In this document: piece by piece, positions 44,236 to 53,981 of the stretch
How positions within the stretch are numbered: the first letter of the stretch is position 1
Layout: each line of letters begins with the position of its first letter
Origin: Bacillus solimangrovi
Lineage (GTDB): Bacteria; Bacillota; Bacilli; Bacillales; Bacillaceae_N
Assembly: GCF_001742425.1 (NCBI RefSeq)
Contig: NZ_MJEH01000004.1
Span: forward strand, 1-64,000
Direction of reading: 5' to 3'
DNA length: 64,000 nt
The notes under the pieces: model-generated
The model's input: the letters and a program-made list of their open reading frames with translations, nothing else
The model's database searches: none
Told to the model about the DNA's origin: nothing
Program-made: the position numbers and the translations under genes

Positions 44236-44778
44236 GTGATAAATTGCAAGAAAATGAAGTTTGAAATAGCAGTAGTAGTTTCAATTTTATTAACTGTTAC
44301 ATTAGTATCTGTCATTTATTACTACGATACAGTAATTGAGCAAATGGATAAAGATGAGTACATAAAAGATAATGAAATGTTTACTGTTTATGTTCGTAAT
44401 CAAATAAATATAAAACAATCTCTAGAGAGTGCAATGAACTCACAAGAAGATCGATTCCAACATATATCATCTGCACAGGATTATAATTATACTAATTTGA
44501 AATTATCAAAGCTTATGGAAATTCCAGCACAAACTAGTTCGTTCCATCTATTGTTAAATGTGCACTTAGTGAAGTTACAAGACAAAATAAAAAATGGAGA
44601 ATTCTCAGAAACAGATCGACTTGAGATTAATGACCTTTTAGCTTTTTTTGAAGAATATCTTCATTCAATAGATTTGCCTTCTGAGGATGATAGGCATGAA
44701 ATTGGTGACACTCTCAAAAAGGTGGAAGAAGATGTGTTAGTCCCTTTCTTAATTAGTGAAAAAAATCCACTGTATTAG
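44236..44778 (+). CDS. Membrane-anchored helical protein
   Basis: 180 residues from GTG 44236, 5 bases after GGGAGG (ATG 44254 is the next choice). One membrane segment about 11-31, then a helical extracytoplasmic domain rich in Asp/Glu. Family not recognised. Same architecture as the protein at 38382. Confidence 0.55.
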   Translation: MINCKKMKFEIAVVVSILLTVTLVSVIYYYDTVIEQMDKDEYIKDNEMFTVYVRNQINIKQSLESAMNSQEDRFQHISSAQDYNYTNLKLSKLMEIPAQTSSFHLLLNVHLVKLQDKIKNGEFSETDRLEINDLLAFFEEYLHSIDLPSEDDRHEIGDTLKKVEEDVLVPFLISEKNPLY

Positions 44779-44822
44779 GAAGAAAGTGGTGGTGAATTTA
44801 ACAGTAAGATTTCTAAACAACT

Positions 44823-44850
44823 AAGCTACATGAAACGCTCCATGTAGCTT
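44823..44850 (-). terminator. Terminator of the glycosyltransferase gene
   Basis: AAGCTACATG and CATGTAGCTT with an eight-base loop, directly after the stop codon on the minus strand; the following minus-strand bases are AGTTGTTTAG. Confidence 0.65.
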
Positions 44851-44853
44851 GTC

Positions 44854-45993
44854 TTAACTCTTCCGTAGCTCATCAAGTGAATAATATGTTCCTCGCCAAA
44901 TGATGCCTCCTTGTTTCTTTGTTAGATACGCTGCTCGAACGATTGTGAAGAGAAAGATACAACCTGTAATTGGTAATGCGATGAAATGAATTGGCGTTGC
45001 ACCTGCCATCTTTTTCGTTGTAAGTGTGTATAAGATGAACATACATACGAGAGAAAGTATACTCAACAATCTAATCGATGCCTGGTTAGAGAAGATAGTT
45101 AAAAAAGGAGTGAAATGTGTCAGAGTAATCCCTATAATTGCTACGCCTACCATCCAATAGTGATAAAATAACCCTGCCATCGTGTTTTTCTCTAACCCTC
45201 TAATTGCTTCTGTTAACGAAGGGTACCATCTCACTTCAATTAAGTTCATTCCAGTTAAAAGACGTTGTTTTCCTCCTGAACGCTTCACTTGAAGCCCCAT
45301 TTGTAGGTCATCGTCAGGGCGCATTGCAATGGCTTCATGTGTTCCTAGCTTTTCATATGCTTGACGAGTAATTAAGTTAAACGCACCAATCCCCATTCCC
45401 ATTTGTGACCTGTCATCATTTGCTTTCCACGGTCTCTTAAAATAACCGAAACCGAATAGAAAGAAGTAAATAAATGCTTTCAACCAAAATGTGTCACCGA
45501 TGAGTTTTGGAGCAATAGTAATATGGTCAACAGCTGTTTTTTGTAAATAAGTAATTGCTTTCGCGAATGCCCCTTGCTTATAGATGACATCTGCATCTGT
45601 GAAGAGAAAGACGTCTCCACTTGCCTTTTTATACCCTTGAAAGAGCGCATAGTTTTTGCCTAACCAGTTGTTCGGAAGAGAACGAATATGGAGAGGTTTT
45701 ACACGCTTGTCAGATGTAGCAATTCGATCAATGATCTCACCAGTTTTGTCTGTTGAGCGATCATTGACAACGATCCATTCCACATGCTCATATTGTTGCA
45801 ATAGCTGGGAACGAATACTCTTTTCAATCGAGTCTTGCTCATTTCGTGCAGCGATAATGACGGATAATAATGTTGTTTCATTTGAAGGTTGGACGGTTTC
45901 AAGTGCCTCTATCTTTCGAAAGCCAATCGCTGCATCGAATAATACAATGATCCAAAAAAGACTGATAGCTCCTAGTAATAGTGTAAGTAACAA
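44854..45993 (-). CDS. Membrane glycosyltransferase, family 2
   Basis: 379 residues from TTG 45993, 9 bases after GGAGGA; the longer frame to 46035 has no site. N-terminal membrane segment, then a GT-A domain: TLLSVIIAARNEQDSIEKS, VEWIVVNDRSTDKTGE, metal site FLFTDADVIYKQGAF (DxD), and acceptor-site MRPDDDLQMGLQVKRSG. Three membrane segments at the C-terminus. It resembles HpnB/CrtQ-like enzymes that act on lipid-linked acceptors; product unknown. Confidence 0.85.
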   Translation of the reverse strand: MLLTLLLGAISLFWIIVLFDAAIGFRKIEALETVQPSNETTLLSVIIAARNEQDSIEKSIRSQLLQQYEHVEWIVVNDRSTDKTGEIIDRIATSDKRVKPLHIRSLPNNWLGKNYALFQGYKKASGDVFLFTDADVIYKQGAFAKAITYLQKTAVDHITIAPKLIGDTFWLKAFIYFFLFGFGYFKRPWKANDDRSQMGMGIGAFNLITRQAYEKLGTHEAIAMRPDDDLQMGLQVKRSGGKQRLLTGMNLIEVRWYPSLTEAIRGLEKNTMAGLFYHYWMVGVAIIGITLTHFTPFLTIFSNQASIRLLSILSLVCMFILYTLTTKKMAGATPIHFIALPITGCIFLFTIVRAAYLTKKQGGIIWRGTYYSLDELRKS

Positions 45994-46115
45994 TTGTACG
46001 TATCCTCCAAAGTGCGTAGTGAATGTTCTTTTCAAACGATCAAAAATTTATCTTGATCTGCCTCTAACATCTTCAGTGTACCGAATAAGATTGGAAAAGG
46101 GAAAAGAAAAGCAAT

Positions 46116-46164
46116 TAAAAAAACATAAAAACCACTGAACACATTAATGGTAGTGTGCAGTGGT
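46116..46164 (-). terminator. Terminator of the ZIP transporter gene
   Basis: On the minus strand ACCACTGcACAC pairs with GTGTtCAGTGGT, followed by TTTTTATGTTTTTTT. Confidence 0.85.
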
Positions 46165-46170
46165 AGACAA

Positions 46171-46902
46171 TTACCCGAAGTAATTAATAATTGCAATCAT
46201 AAATAATAAACCGAGAATGAAAGCATATGTGGCATAACGTTCGTTCCCATCACCATGACTCTCTGGGATTAGTTCTTTATAAATAATGAACAGCATCGCA
46301 CCTGCAGCAAATGAGAGTCCATATGGTATGAGCCAATCAATATATGCTGTTAAGAAGAAGCCTACTAGTCCAGCAACGATTTCTACTGCACCAGTTAGTG
46401 TAGCAATAATAAGTGCCCAATACTTGTTAATACGCTGATTTGCTAAGAATAAGGCGACGAGAAAACCTTCAGGTGCATTTTGAAATCCAATCGCAATTGC
46501 GACGAGATTACCCGTTTCGGATGCTGTTGATGCATAGCTAACACCTACAGAAAGACCTTCAGGGATATTATGAAGAGTCAAGGCTACGATGACGAGCAAA
46601 GCCTTTTCTTCAATATGAACATTTTTGTTTGTTTGTTCAATATCAATATGTGGGATATTTTTCTCAAGTGTCGTTAAAGTAGCAACACCGAGAATAAGTC
46701 CGATAGCCATTTGATAGAAATGCCCGTTTAAGAGAGCTTCAGGTATTAAGCTCATCAGTGCAGCAGACATCATAATACCAGCTGTGAAGGCTAAGAGCAT
46801 GTCCCGCCAGCGGTGTGTAACATGCTGCAAGAATAGAATTGGTATAGCGCCAAGTCCTGTTGATAAGGCAGAAAGTACGCTGCCTATTAATACACTTGTC
46901 AT
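46171..46902 (-). CDS. ZIP family metal transporter
   Basis: 243 residues from ATG 46902 after TGAGGAG. Eight membrane segments. Metal-binding HNIPEGLSVGVSYAS about residues 130-144 in segment IV and FQNAPEGFLVALF in segment V are the ZIP signature; the second site has Asn instead of His, as in GufA/ZupT-type members. Takes up zinc or other divalent metals. No regulator adjacent. Confidence 0.92.
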   Translation of the reverse strand: MTSVLIGSVLSALSTGLGAIPILFLQHVTHRWRDMLLAFTAGIMMSAALMSLIPEALLNGHFYQMAIGLILGVATLTTLEKNIPHIDIEQTNKNVHIEEKALLVIVALTLHNIPEGLSVGVSYASTASETGNLVAIAIGFQNAPEGFLVALFLANQRINKYWALIIATLTGAVEIVAGLVGFFLTAYIDWLIPYGLSFAAGAMLFIIYKELIPESHGDGNERYATYAFILGLLFMIAIINYFG

Positions 46903-47050
46903 AATCAAACTCCTCAAATTCAATGAAAAATACGAATCATTAATGATATATATCTTATCATTCCAATAATTATCACTCTACACTCTAAAATAATAGGTAG
47001 AGTAAAATGAATCAAGTTATTTGCGTAAAATCCTTTTCTTATAGATAGGA

Positions 47051-47090
47051 TAAAAAAAGACACATATCGGAACGAATCCTTTTATGTGCC
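47051..47090 (-). terminator. Terminator of chemoreceptor gene
   Basis: Minus strand GGCACATAAAAGGATTCG and its partial complement ending ATGTGTC, followed by seven Ts. Confidence 0.8.
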
Positions 47091-47101
47091 ATCTTCAATA
47101 G

Positions 47102-48730
47102 TTAAGTTGTCTGATGAAACCGCCTTACGATTTTTTGCAAATTAGCGGCATCTTCTGAAAGTATGGTAGATTCTTTCGCTAAGTTGTGAATGCCGGTAAT
47201 GTGAGTACTTAACTTACTCGTTGTTTCATTTACCATAGCTGTGAAATCATTTGCAATGTCATTGATTTGATTAATGATCGTAAATAAATGTTGGCCATCT
47301 TCATTAACAGATTGTGTCGAGATCCGATTACGAGATACGAGTTCTTTCGTTTCAATACCAGATGATTTTAATTCGGTAATGGCATCACCAGCTTGAGAAA
47401 CTTTTTTTACACCATGAGTAATCGTTTGTACATTTTCTTCAACTTGTTTAACAGCTTCATCCAAGTCTTTTCTCGTTTGAGAGAGAGAAGAGAGAATGTC
47501 GCTAGCAAATTCATTTGTTCCTTCAGCGAGTTTGCGAACTTCTTGGGCTACAACAGCAAACCCTTTGCCAGCATCACCTGCTCGAGCTGCTTCGATTGAG
47601 GCATTGAGGGCAAGTAAGTTCGTTTGCTCTGCAATGTTTGTTATCGATGAGACCTTTTCCATCACACTGTCCGCTTCTGAAGAGACTTGTCTGATTTTTT
47701 CTGCTGTTTTTGAAACGGTATGTTGAATAGTTTGCATTTGTTTTTGGGTTTGTAGAACAGCAAGTTCTCCCTTTTCAGCAGTAGCAAGAGAATCATCAGC
47801 ACCTCTTTCAGCAAATTCTACTTCATCTTGCATCGTTTTAATTCGATTCATCATCTCTTGTACCATTTTGTGAGCTCTTTTTACTTCTGTTTGTTGTTGT
47901 AACGAGCCGTGTTCAAATGAATCCATCGTAGCTGAAATTTCTTCAAATGCTTCCGATAGACGTTGTGCTTCTTCCCTTTGATCGTTACTAATATGATCGA
48001 CAGAATCTGCCGCTTTATCAAGCTCTTGCATAATGTTTCGAAAACCTAGAATCATTTTGTTTATTTCATAACCAATTTGATGAAACTGATTACGAGCACC
48101 GATTGTTTTTACATTTTTACTTAGATCACCTGAAGAGACAGCTCGAGTGATTGAATACCAATGACGGAGTCGGTTTGTAATTACAAGGTAAAAGGTAATT
48201 GCTAATAGAATACTTGTAAGAAAGGATGCGCTTGTCATAGCGACTGTTTGTCTAAGACTAAGGCCTGCAAGGAGTGAAACGATTGCTGCTGTAACGGTAG
48301 GAACTATCGCCATGGCACTGAATATGATCCCAATGAACGGATTATGAATGATACGGCCTAATCTTAAGTTAAAACGTGTATCAAAATGATCAATTAAGAT
48401 TGGACATGAAGCATCGATAAGGACTTCTCCAGTATTACGATGATAAATTTGGAGTAGAGGAGTTTCTGTATTAGCCGCATTTTGGCTGACATCATCTTCA
48501 AAAGGGATTTGCTCACGGAGTCGATTCGTACTTAATACAACATAGCTGTCAGAAGTTGTGATAGCTATGAATTCATCATTTTCTAAATGTCCATCAATAA
48601 CTGCGTGTAGTCGAGTTATTTGTTCATCTAACGTTTTATTCGGATCCCAAACTCGCTTTAGTTCTTCAGCTGTTCTTTGAACTTTTTGAAGTGCGCTTTT
48701 TGCGGATTTAGTTTTTAGTAATCTGCTCAT
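47102..48730 (-). CDS. Methyl-accepting chemotaxis protein with N-terminal non-membrane region
   Basis: 542 residues from ATG 48730 after AGGAGTG. Residues 1-130 precede the first membrane segment and lack a signal anchor, so the sensory part is probably cytoplasmic; two membrane segments follow (about 133-155 and 163-185), then a HAMP-like link and a signalling domain with the hairpin tip [20 protein letters not shown] about 385-404. Transducer to CheA. The topology differs from the standard receptor at 53982. Confidence 0.9.
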   Translation of the reverse strand: MSRLLKTKSAKSALQKVQRTAEELKRVWDPNKTLDEQITRLHAVIDGHLENDEFIAITTSDSYVVLSTNRLREQIPFEDDVSQNAANTETPLLQIYHRNTGEVLIDASCPILIDHFDTRFNLRLGRIIHNPFIGIIFSAMAIVPTVTAAIVSLLAGLSLRQTVAMTSASFLTSILLAITFYLVITNRLRHWYSITRAVSSGDLSKNVKTIGARNQFHQIGYEINKMILGFRNIMQELDKAADSVDHISNDQREEAQRLSEAFEEISATMDSFEHGSLQQQTEVKRAHKMVQEMMNRIKTMQDEVEFAERGADDSLATAEKGELAVLQTQKQMQTIQHTVSKTAEKIRQVSSEADSVMEKVSSITNIAEQTNLLALNASIEAARAGDAGKGFAVVAQEVRKLAEGTNEFASDILSSLSQTRKDLDEAVKQVEENVQTITHGVKKVSQAGDAITELKSSGIETKELVSRNRISTQSVNEDGQHLFTIINQINDIANDFTAMVNETTSKLSTHITGIHNLAKESTILSEDAANLQKIVRRFHQTT

Positions 48731-49058
48731 CTCGTTCACTCCTTATTTCTTCATTAAATGTAAGTATGTATGGGGTTATAGACGTTTTAATTACATTACA
48801 TGTATTGCAATAGGGCATTATAGGACAAAATTTTAGAGTCATAACATAGAAGAGGAGAATGAGAGTACATGATTAGACAAATTAAGGAGTACAAATAAGT
48901 GAAACGATTACAAAAATCTCTAAATTTTGCATATATGAACATTGTATTCGTTAAGTAAGTGTAATTACCCTTCAAATATTACAAAAATTAGAACAATCTC
49001 TTAAGACATTTTTAATATTCAACCACGAATGAATAGTAGATGGAAAGTAGGTGATAGA
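48731..49058. other. Intergenic region between divergent genes
   Basis: About 330 AT-rich bases. It holds the binding sites of both divergent genes (AAGTAGGTG for the plus strand). I see no sigma-D-type GCCGATAT box and no hairpin. Confidence 0.45.
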
Positions 49059-49472
49059 GTGGAAGAAGTCATTAAGCTACTTGCAAATGTTGTTAACAAT
49101 TTACATGATTTATTTGTTATGTTAACGAAACGGTTTGGATTAGCACTAACAGATAAAGAGCTACACTTTTGGCTAATGGGGATACTTGGTATTGGAATCT
49201 TTTTTGTTGTGCATCTGTTGTTTAAAAGGATGTCTCGTTGGAGTATTACATCTATATCCTTTATTTACACGTTTACGGTAATGGTTGTGATCGTTTTCGC
49301 AATCGAAATTCAGCAGAAGATAACGAACAGAGGAAATATGGAATTTGAAGATGCTATTGCTGGTTTGTGGGGATTCATCGTCCTATTTTTAATTTATGTT
49401 GCTGTTACGTTAACTAACTATTTGTTTAAACGAATGAAACAGAAAAACCATGAAGATAAATATAAGCTATAA
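49059..49472 (+). CDS. Membrane protein of unknown family
   Basis: 137 residues from GTG 49059 after AAGTAGGTG (an ATG at 49029 has no site). Helical amphipathic start, then three membrane segments (about 38-56, 63-83, 101-121) and a basic end KRMKQKNHEDKYK. Not recognised with certainty. It may be followed by the lipoprotein gene on one transcript, 102 bases downstream. Confidence 0.6.
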   Translation: MEEVIKLLANVVNNLHDLFVMLTKRFGLALTDKELHFWLMGILGIGIFFVVHLLFKRMSRWSITSISFIYTFTVMVVIVFAIEIQQKITNRGNMEFEDAIAGLWGFIVLFLIYVAVTLTNYLFKRMKQKNHEDKYKL

Positions 49473-49574
49473 CCCACACATGAAAATTTAGAAGAAAAAA
49501 CTTTGATTAAATTCACTTTATATGTAACCTTTTCCAACTTCATCCGTCTTATCGTTAAGAAAGGGTGGATGACT

Positions 49575-50453
49575 ATGAAGAAGTTAATGTTGAGTGTAAT
49601 GGCAATCTGGCTAGTTGCTTGTAGTTCAAATGGTGTAGAAGAAACAACGGAATCGGCACCAGTTGAAGCAGAATCGGAATTTAGTGGCGAAAGTTTAAAA
49701 AATATGTCTTTAGAAAATGAAGCTAATATTAGCATTGAACAAGACAAAGTTTCTGAACGAATGGTCGCGTATGAAAGTTATGTAGAAGTGTCAGTGAAAG
49801 ATGTTGAAGACGTGATGGAATCAGTTGAAGAAACAGTGAAGGAATCTGGTGGGTATATTGTAGAGTCAACTATTTCAACTGATGGCAATTATAAGCGAGG
49901 TCATTTGTCTGTTCGAGTGCCAAGTCAAGGATTTGAAAACTTTCTCACGTACGTTGAATCAGTGAGTGAACAAGTTGATGAACGAAATGTTCGTGGGGAA
50001 GATGTAACAGAGGAATATGTTGACCTTCAATCTCGTTTGAAGGCAAAGCGTGCAGTGGAGGAACGGTTACTTTCATTCATGAATGAAGCGGAAAAAACAG
50101 AAGATTTATTAAAGATTTCAGATGATCTCGCTCGTGTACAGGAAGAGATTGAGAGAGTCGAGGGGCGAGTCAAATACTTAAAGAACAATACTGACTATGC
50201 ATTAGTGAATATTACGTTGCGAGATATTAAGATTGCAATACCTGATGTTATGAATACAGACGATTTACAAACAGGGGAGAAGATCAAACAGGCCTTCATG
50301 TCATCACTTAATGGAATCACTGCCTTTTTCTCTTCGATTGTAGTCTTTCTAATAGGATTTTCTCCTATTATTTTGCTAGTTGCTGCGATTGGAAGTGTAG
50401 TATTCATCATTTTAAAAAAACGAAAAGGAAGAGGAAAACGCACATCCGAGTGA
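49575..50453 (+). CDS. DUF4349 lipoprotein
   Basis: 292 residues from ATG 49575 after AAAGGGTGG. Lipobox WLVAC at residues 12-16. DUF4349 body: MVAYESYVEVSVKDVEDVME, GGYIVESTIS, RGHLSVRVPSQGFENFL, VTEEYVDLQSRLKAKRAVEE and a coiled coil to about 215. C-terminal membrane segment about 255-280 with basic end. It spans the outer face and returns through the membrane. Function unknown; common in Bacillus. Confidence 0.88.
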   Translation: MKKLMLSVMAIWLVACSSNGVEETTESAPVEAESEFSGESLKNMSLENEANISIEQDKVSERMVAYESYVEVSVKDVEDVMESVEETVKESGGYIVESTISTDGNYKRGHLSVRVPSQGFENFLTYVESVSEQVDERNVRGEDVTEEYVDLQSRLKAKRAVEERLLSFMNEAEKTEDLLKISDDLARVQEEIERVEGRVKYLKNNTDYALVNITLRDIKIAIPDVMNTDDLQTGEKIKQAFMSSLNGITAFFSSIVVFLIGFSPIILLVAAIGSVVFIILKKRKGRGKRTSE

Positions 50454-50465
50454 GGATGTGCGTTT
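50436..50465 (+). terminator. Terminator overlapping the DUF4349 gene end
   Basis: AAACGCACATCC and GGATGTGCGTTT form a perfect 12-pair stem that begins within the last codons. Confidence 0.85.
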
Positions 50466-50517
50466 CATATATCAAACTTAAAATAGTAGGTATGGTTCGC
50501 ATATTTTAGTTAGTTTC

Positions 50518-51708
50518 TTATTCTAAGTCCTTTGTTGAGTTAAACATATAGTTTTTATGATGGAAACGAATGCTGAAGATGATCCCCATAGCAAACATAT
50601 TTGCCATAAGTGAGCTTCCACCATAACTAATGAATGGTAGTGGTATACCTGTTATTGGAACGAGCTGAATGGTCATCCCAATATTTTGCAGTACATGAAA
50701 AGCGATCATGCTCACAACACCAGAACAGATATATACATTGAAATCTTTATTCGTTCCTAGCGATATTTTAATTAAATGATAGATGAGCAAGAAGAACAAA
50801 CTGACGACAAAGCTTGTTCCTATAAAACCGAATTCTTCACCGATAACACTGAAAATGAAATCAGTGTGGCTCTCAGGAATATAGACTTGTCGATTACCAA
50901 TTCCTTCATCAGTGTTTACTTTTCCAGTGAGCATACCTGAACCAATCGCTCGTATTGATTTCGTTAAGTGATAACCTTCTGATGTTTGGTAGTTTAGCGG
51001 GTCAAGCCATGAATAAATCCGTCCGAGTTGATATGGTGCTACTCCAAATGTTTCTTGCAAAAATTTCGGTGCTTTTAAGACGAGGGCAATCGCTGTTACA
51101 CCAATTGCAGCTACCAAGCCGTAAATTGGGAGTACAATTTTCCACGAAATTCCTGATACGATAATCATACCTGCTGTGATGGCAAGAAATACGAGTGATG
51201 TTCCAAGATCGGGCTGTTGCATTATAAGAAATAGCGGGAGAGCAAGTGTTAAGCCGATTTTAAAAAGGAGCTGGAAGTCTGTTTGAATCGTTTTTTCACT
51301 ATATTTCTTATGATGATCAGCAATAACCTTACTTAATGCTAATATAAAAAGAACTTTCATGAACTCTGATGGTTGAATCGTAATATCTCCAGGTAATCTA
51401 AACCAACTTTTTTGTCCGTTAATAACAGGGGCAATTTTTGCTGGAGATAGCCATAAAACGAGTAATGAGAAATTTCCGACTCCGTATAAGTACCATGTTA
51501 ACTTTCTGTAGCGATCTGTATCAAAGATGGTCATCACCGCAATGATCCCAGTACCGATCACATACCAAAAGATTTGCTTACTAACAAAATTTCCTCCATA
51601 TTGGCCACTACTTTGAGCACTCCATATGGAAATGCAACTAACTATGCCGAAAACTAATAAATAAAAGATGAGTTGCCAATCAATCCGTTCGCTAATTTTA
51701 TTGTTCAT
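50518..51708 (-). CDS. RodA/FtsW/SpoVE family peptidoglycan polymerase
   Basis: 396 residues from ATG 51708 after AAGGTG. Ten membrane segments. Family blocks: INGQKSWFRLPGDITIQPSE about residues 99-118, IMQQPDLGTSLVF about 163, the SHTDFIFSVIGEEFGFIG stretch about 280, and PFISYGGSSLMANM near the end. SEDS glycosyltransferase that polymerises lipid II with a partner class B PBP. The single-gene setting and RLPGDITIQPSE fit RodA-type paralogs better than FtsW; which one is uncertain. Confidence 0.9.
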   Translation of the reverse strand: MNNKISERIDWQLIFYLLVFGIVSCISIWSAQSSGQYGGNFVSKQIFWYVIGTGIIAVMTIFDTDRYRKLTWYLYGVGNFSLLVLWLSPAKIAPVINGQKSWFRLPGDITIQPSEFMKVLFILALSKVIADHHKKYSEKTIQTDFQLLFKIGLTLALPLFLIMQQPDLGTSLVFLAITAGMIIVSGISWKIVLPIYGLVAAIGVTAIALVLKAPKFLQETFGVAPYQLGRIYSWLDPLNYQTSEGYHLTKSIRAIGSGMLTGKVNTDEGIGNRQVYIPESHTDFIFSVIGEEFGFIGTSFVVSLFFLLIYHLIKISLGTNKDFNVYICSGVVSMIAFHVLQNIGMTIQLVPITGIPLPFISYGGSSLMANMFAMGIIFSIRFHHKNYMFNSTKDLE

Positions 51709-52114
51709 AAGTCTACACCTTATCAATTAAATTGTTTAATCATATGTCAACAGTTTTATTTCCACCTTTTATTAAATGGGTGAAGAAATAAAACATGTGC
51801 TGTTGGTTAAATGATATATATAGTAGTTATCATACAATCTATTAAAAGAGATTACAATATGTTGAATTTACCGAAAAAAACGTTCTGTCAAAAGTAAAAG
51901 TAGTGTTGAAGAAAACATTTATTAAGATTACATATGATTCGTTCAAGGTGATGAATTTTCGTCATTGTTTTAATAATAATAGAAAGTAGCTCGATAATAT
52001 AATAAAGGTAGAAAACAAGAATCCATTACTTAAGTTGATCACATAACAGTGTGAGTGGAATAACCTCCCACACTGATAGGGAATTTTCTATAACATTTTA
52101 ATAAAAACATGAAA
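51709..52114. other. Intergenic region with hairpin
   Basis: About 400 AT-rich bases. Includes CAGTGTGAGTGG (52047-52058) paired with CCTCCCACACTG (52064-52075), most likely the transcription end of the minus-strand lipoprotein gene. Nothing else coding is evident. Confidence 0.5.
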
Positions 52115-52456
52115 TTATTGCAGATTCTCAATTTTGTGTGTATGTTGATTTACGAGATACCACCCTAATGTTGTACTATGAGTTGAATTTGAAGAATCAG
52201 TGATCGTTTCATAGACGTGTATGACATAGTTAGCATCTTGCATGTGATCGAACTCTATCTTCGTTTGATCATTTTCAATTAGATTTAAATGTTCACGTAC
52301 GAGTTGAACTGCTTCTTGTTTAGATATTGTTTTGTCGCTAACATTCATTTGCCTTAGTTGTGCATCTTCCTCAACTGTTGTTGAAGGAGCATCGACTTCT
52401 TTCTCTGAACAAGCAGTAAGAAACAAAATCAATATAATAAAAAAGTACTTATACAT
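52115..52456 (-). CDS. Small lipoprotein
   Basis: 113 residues. Lipobox FLTAC at residues 12-16. A PepSY-like region follows: SKQEAVQLVREHLNLIEND, then NYVIHVYETITDS and LGWYLVNQHTHKIENLQ, which is the strand-turn-strand of small PepSY-type domains. AGGAGG-like site before the ATG. Single gene, exported. Confidence 0.65.
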   Translation of the reverse strand: MYKYFFIILILFLTACSEKEVDAPSTTVEEDAQLRQMNVSDKTISKQEAVQLVREHLNLIENDQTKIEFDHMQDANYVIHVYETITDSSNSTHSTTLGWYLVNQHTHKIENLQ

Positions 52457-52562
52457 CGCTCTACCTCCTTCTTCATATTGTTACACAACATGAAATGTTT
52501 TATGATGTATCAACTAACGTTAAAATCTCAAATCAAAAGAAAAAAGTTATGTCTGTTATTAA

Positions 52563-52592
52563 TAAAAAAAGTGGACCATTGGTAAGGTCCAC
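52563..52592 (-). terminator. Terminator of trpB
   Basis: Minus strand GTGGACC, loop, GGTCCAC and seven Ts. Confidence 0.9.
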
Positions 52593-52604
52593 GAACAATG
52601 ATAA

Positions 52605-53771
52605 TTATTTATTTAAGAGGTTAAAGACATGCTGGACATCTTTGTCGCCACGTCCAGATATATTGACGATTATAATCTCATCTTGTCCCATCGTAGGAGC
52701 GAGTTTCATCGCATGTGCAACTGCATGAGCACTTTCAAGAGCGGGAATAATTCCTTCAGTGCGTGAGAGCCGCTCGAATGCTTCAAGCACTTCTTCATTT
52801 GATACAGTTACATATTCTGCACGATTCGTTACTTTCAAATGGCTGTGCTCAGGTCCAATACCAGGATAATCAAGCCCAGCAGCGATTGAATATGTTGGAC
52901 GCGGATTACCTTCATCATCAAGCAAAGTTAATGTCTTAAAGCCATGAATAATTGCAGGTACACCTTCTGTTAATGTGGCTGCCTTATCTGGTTCAACCCC
53001 GATTAAACGTACATTCTCTTCTTTAAGATAATGCGCAAATGCACCGATTGCATTACTACCTCCACCTACACAGGCAATAACAGCATCAGGAAGTCGTCCT
53101 TCCTTTTCGACAATTTGGCGTTTGGACTCTTCACTAATGATTGCTTGGAAATGCTTCACCATTGTTGGATAAGGATGTGGTCCAACAGCTGAGCCTAACA
53201 AATAGAATGTATGTTGATAGTTCTCAATTAGATCACCAAGTGCAGCATCAACAGCATCCTTTAATCTCCCTTGTCCTTTATCAACAGCAATCACTTCTGC
53301 ACCTAACAGCTCCATACGGAATACGTTCAATGCTTGGCGTTTAGTATCTTCTAATCCCATATAAATGACACAGTCCATATCAAACATTGCACAGCCCATC
53401 GCTGTTGCAACACCGTGTTGACCAGCACCTGTTTCGGCAATGACCCGTTTAGCACCCATTCGTTTTGCTAGTAATATTTGTCCAAGTACGTTGTTGATTT
53501 TATGTGCACCAGTGTGATTTAAGTCTTCACGTTTTAAGTAAATTTTCGCACCACCAAGTTTGCTCGTTAAGTTAGCAGCGAATGTGAGTGGATTCTCTCT
53601 TCCAACATATTCTTTTAAGTAATACTTGAATTCTTGGTTAAATTCTTTATCATCTTTAAACCGTTCGAATTGCTCTTCAATGTGATCAAGTGCTTCTTGT
53701 AACTCTGGTGAAACTTCACTACCACCAAATATACCAAAATACCCTTTTTGTTCTGTCTGTACTCTGCTCAT
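52605..53771 (-). CDS. trpB: Tryptophan synthase beta chain, outside a trp operon
   Basis: 388 residues. PLP Lys in LNHTGAHKINNVLGQ about residues 77-91, AETGAGQHGVATA, and the phosphate loop CVGGGSNAIGAFAHY about 228-242. It is of the TrpB1 type with the GYFGIFGGSEVSPEL start. It joins indole or indoleglycerol phosphate product with serine to make Trp. No trpA, trpC or other trp gene is beside it; a terminator follows at once. GAGGTAA-type binding site. Confidence 0.95.
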   Translation of the reverse strand: MSRVQTEQKGYFGIFGGSEVSPELQEALDHIEEQFERFKDDKEFNQEFKYYLKEYVGRENPLTFAANLTSKLGGAKIYLKREDLNHTGAHKINNVLGQILLAKRMGAKRVIAETGAGQHGVATAMGCAMFDMDCVIYMGLEDTKRQALNVFRMELLGAEVIAVDKGQGRLKDAVDAALGDLIENYQHTFYLLGSAVGPHPYPTMVKHFQAIISEESKRQIVEKEGRLPDAVIACVGGGSNAIGAFAHYLKEENVRLIGVEPDKAATLTEGVPAIIHGFKTLTLLDDEGNPRPTYSIAAGLDYPGIGPEHSHLKVTNRAEYVTVSNEEVLEAFERLSRTEGIIPALESAHAVAHAMKLAPTMGQDEIIIVNISGRGDKDVQHVFNLLNK

Positions 53772-53981
53772 CCTATTTACCTCCTTAGCTCATCTCTTTT
53801 CTAGTAAATGTTATCATATTATTAGATTTATTTAGTGGAAGGATAAAAAAATTCCAATAACTATTCATATTATTGTAAAAAGATAGAAAAAACTGAATAA
53901 ATTAGTTTAAAATAATATATAATTCTAGTAAAATTTATTAATAGGTTTTACTTTCTTAAATTCAACAGGGGGATGAGACGA

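Noticed and set aside
53772-53810. GAG/TAG triplets before trpB as a TRAP binding site
   Set aside because: Only four or five triplets with irregular spacing, overlapping an ordinary binding site; TRAP sites normally have about nine or more.
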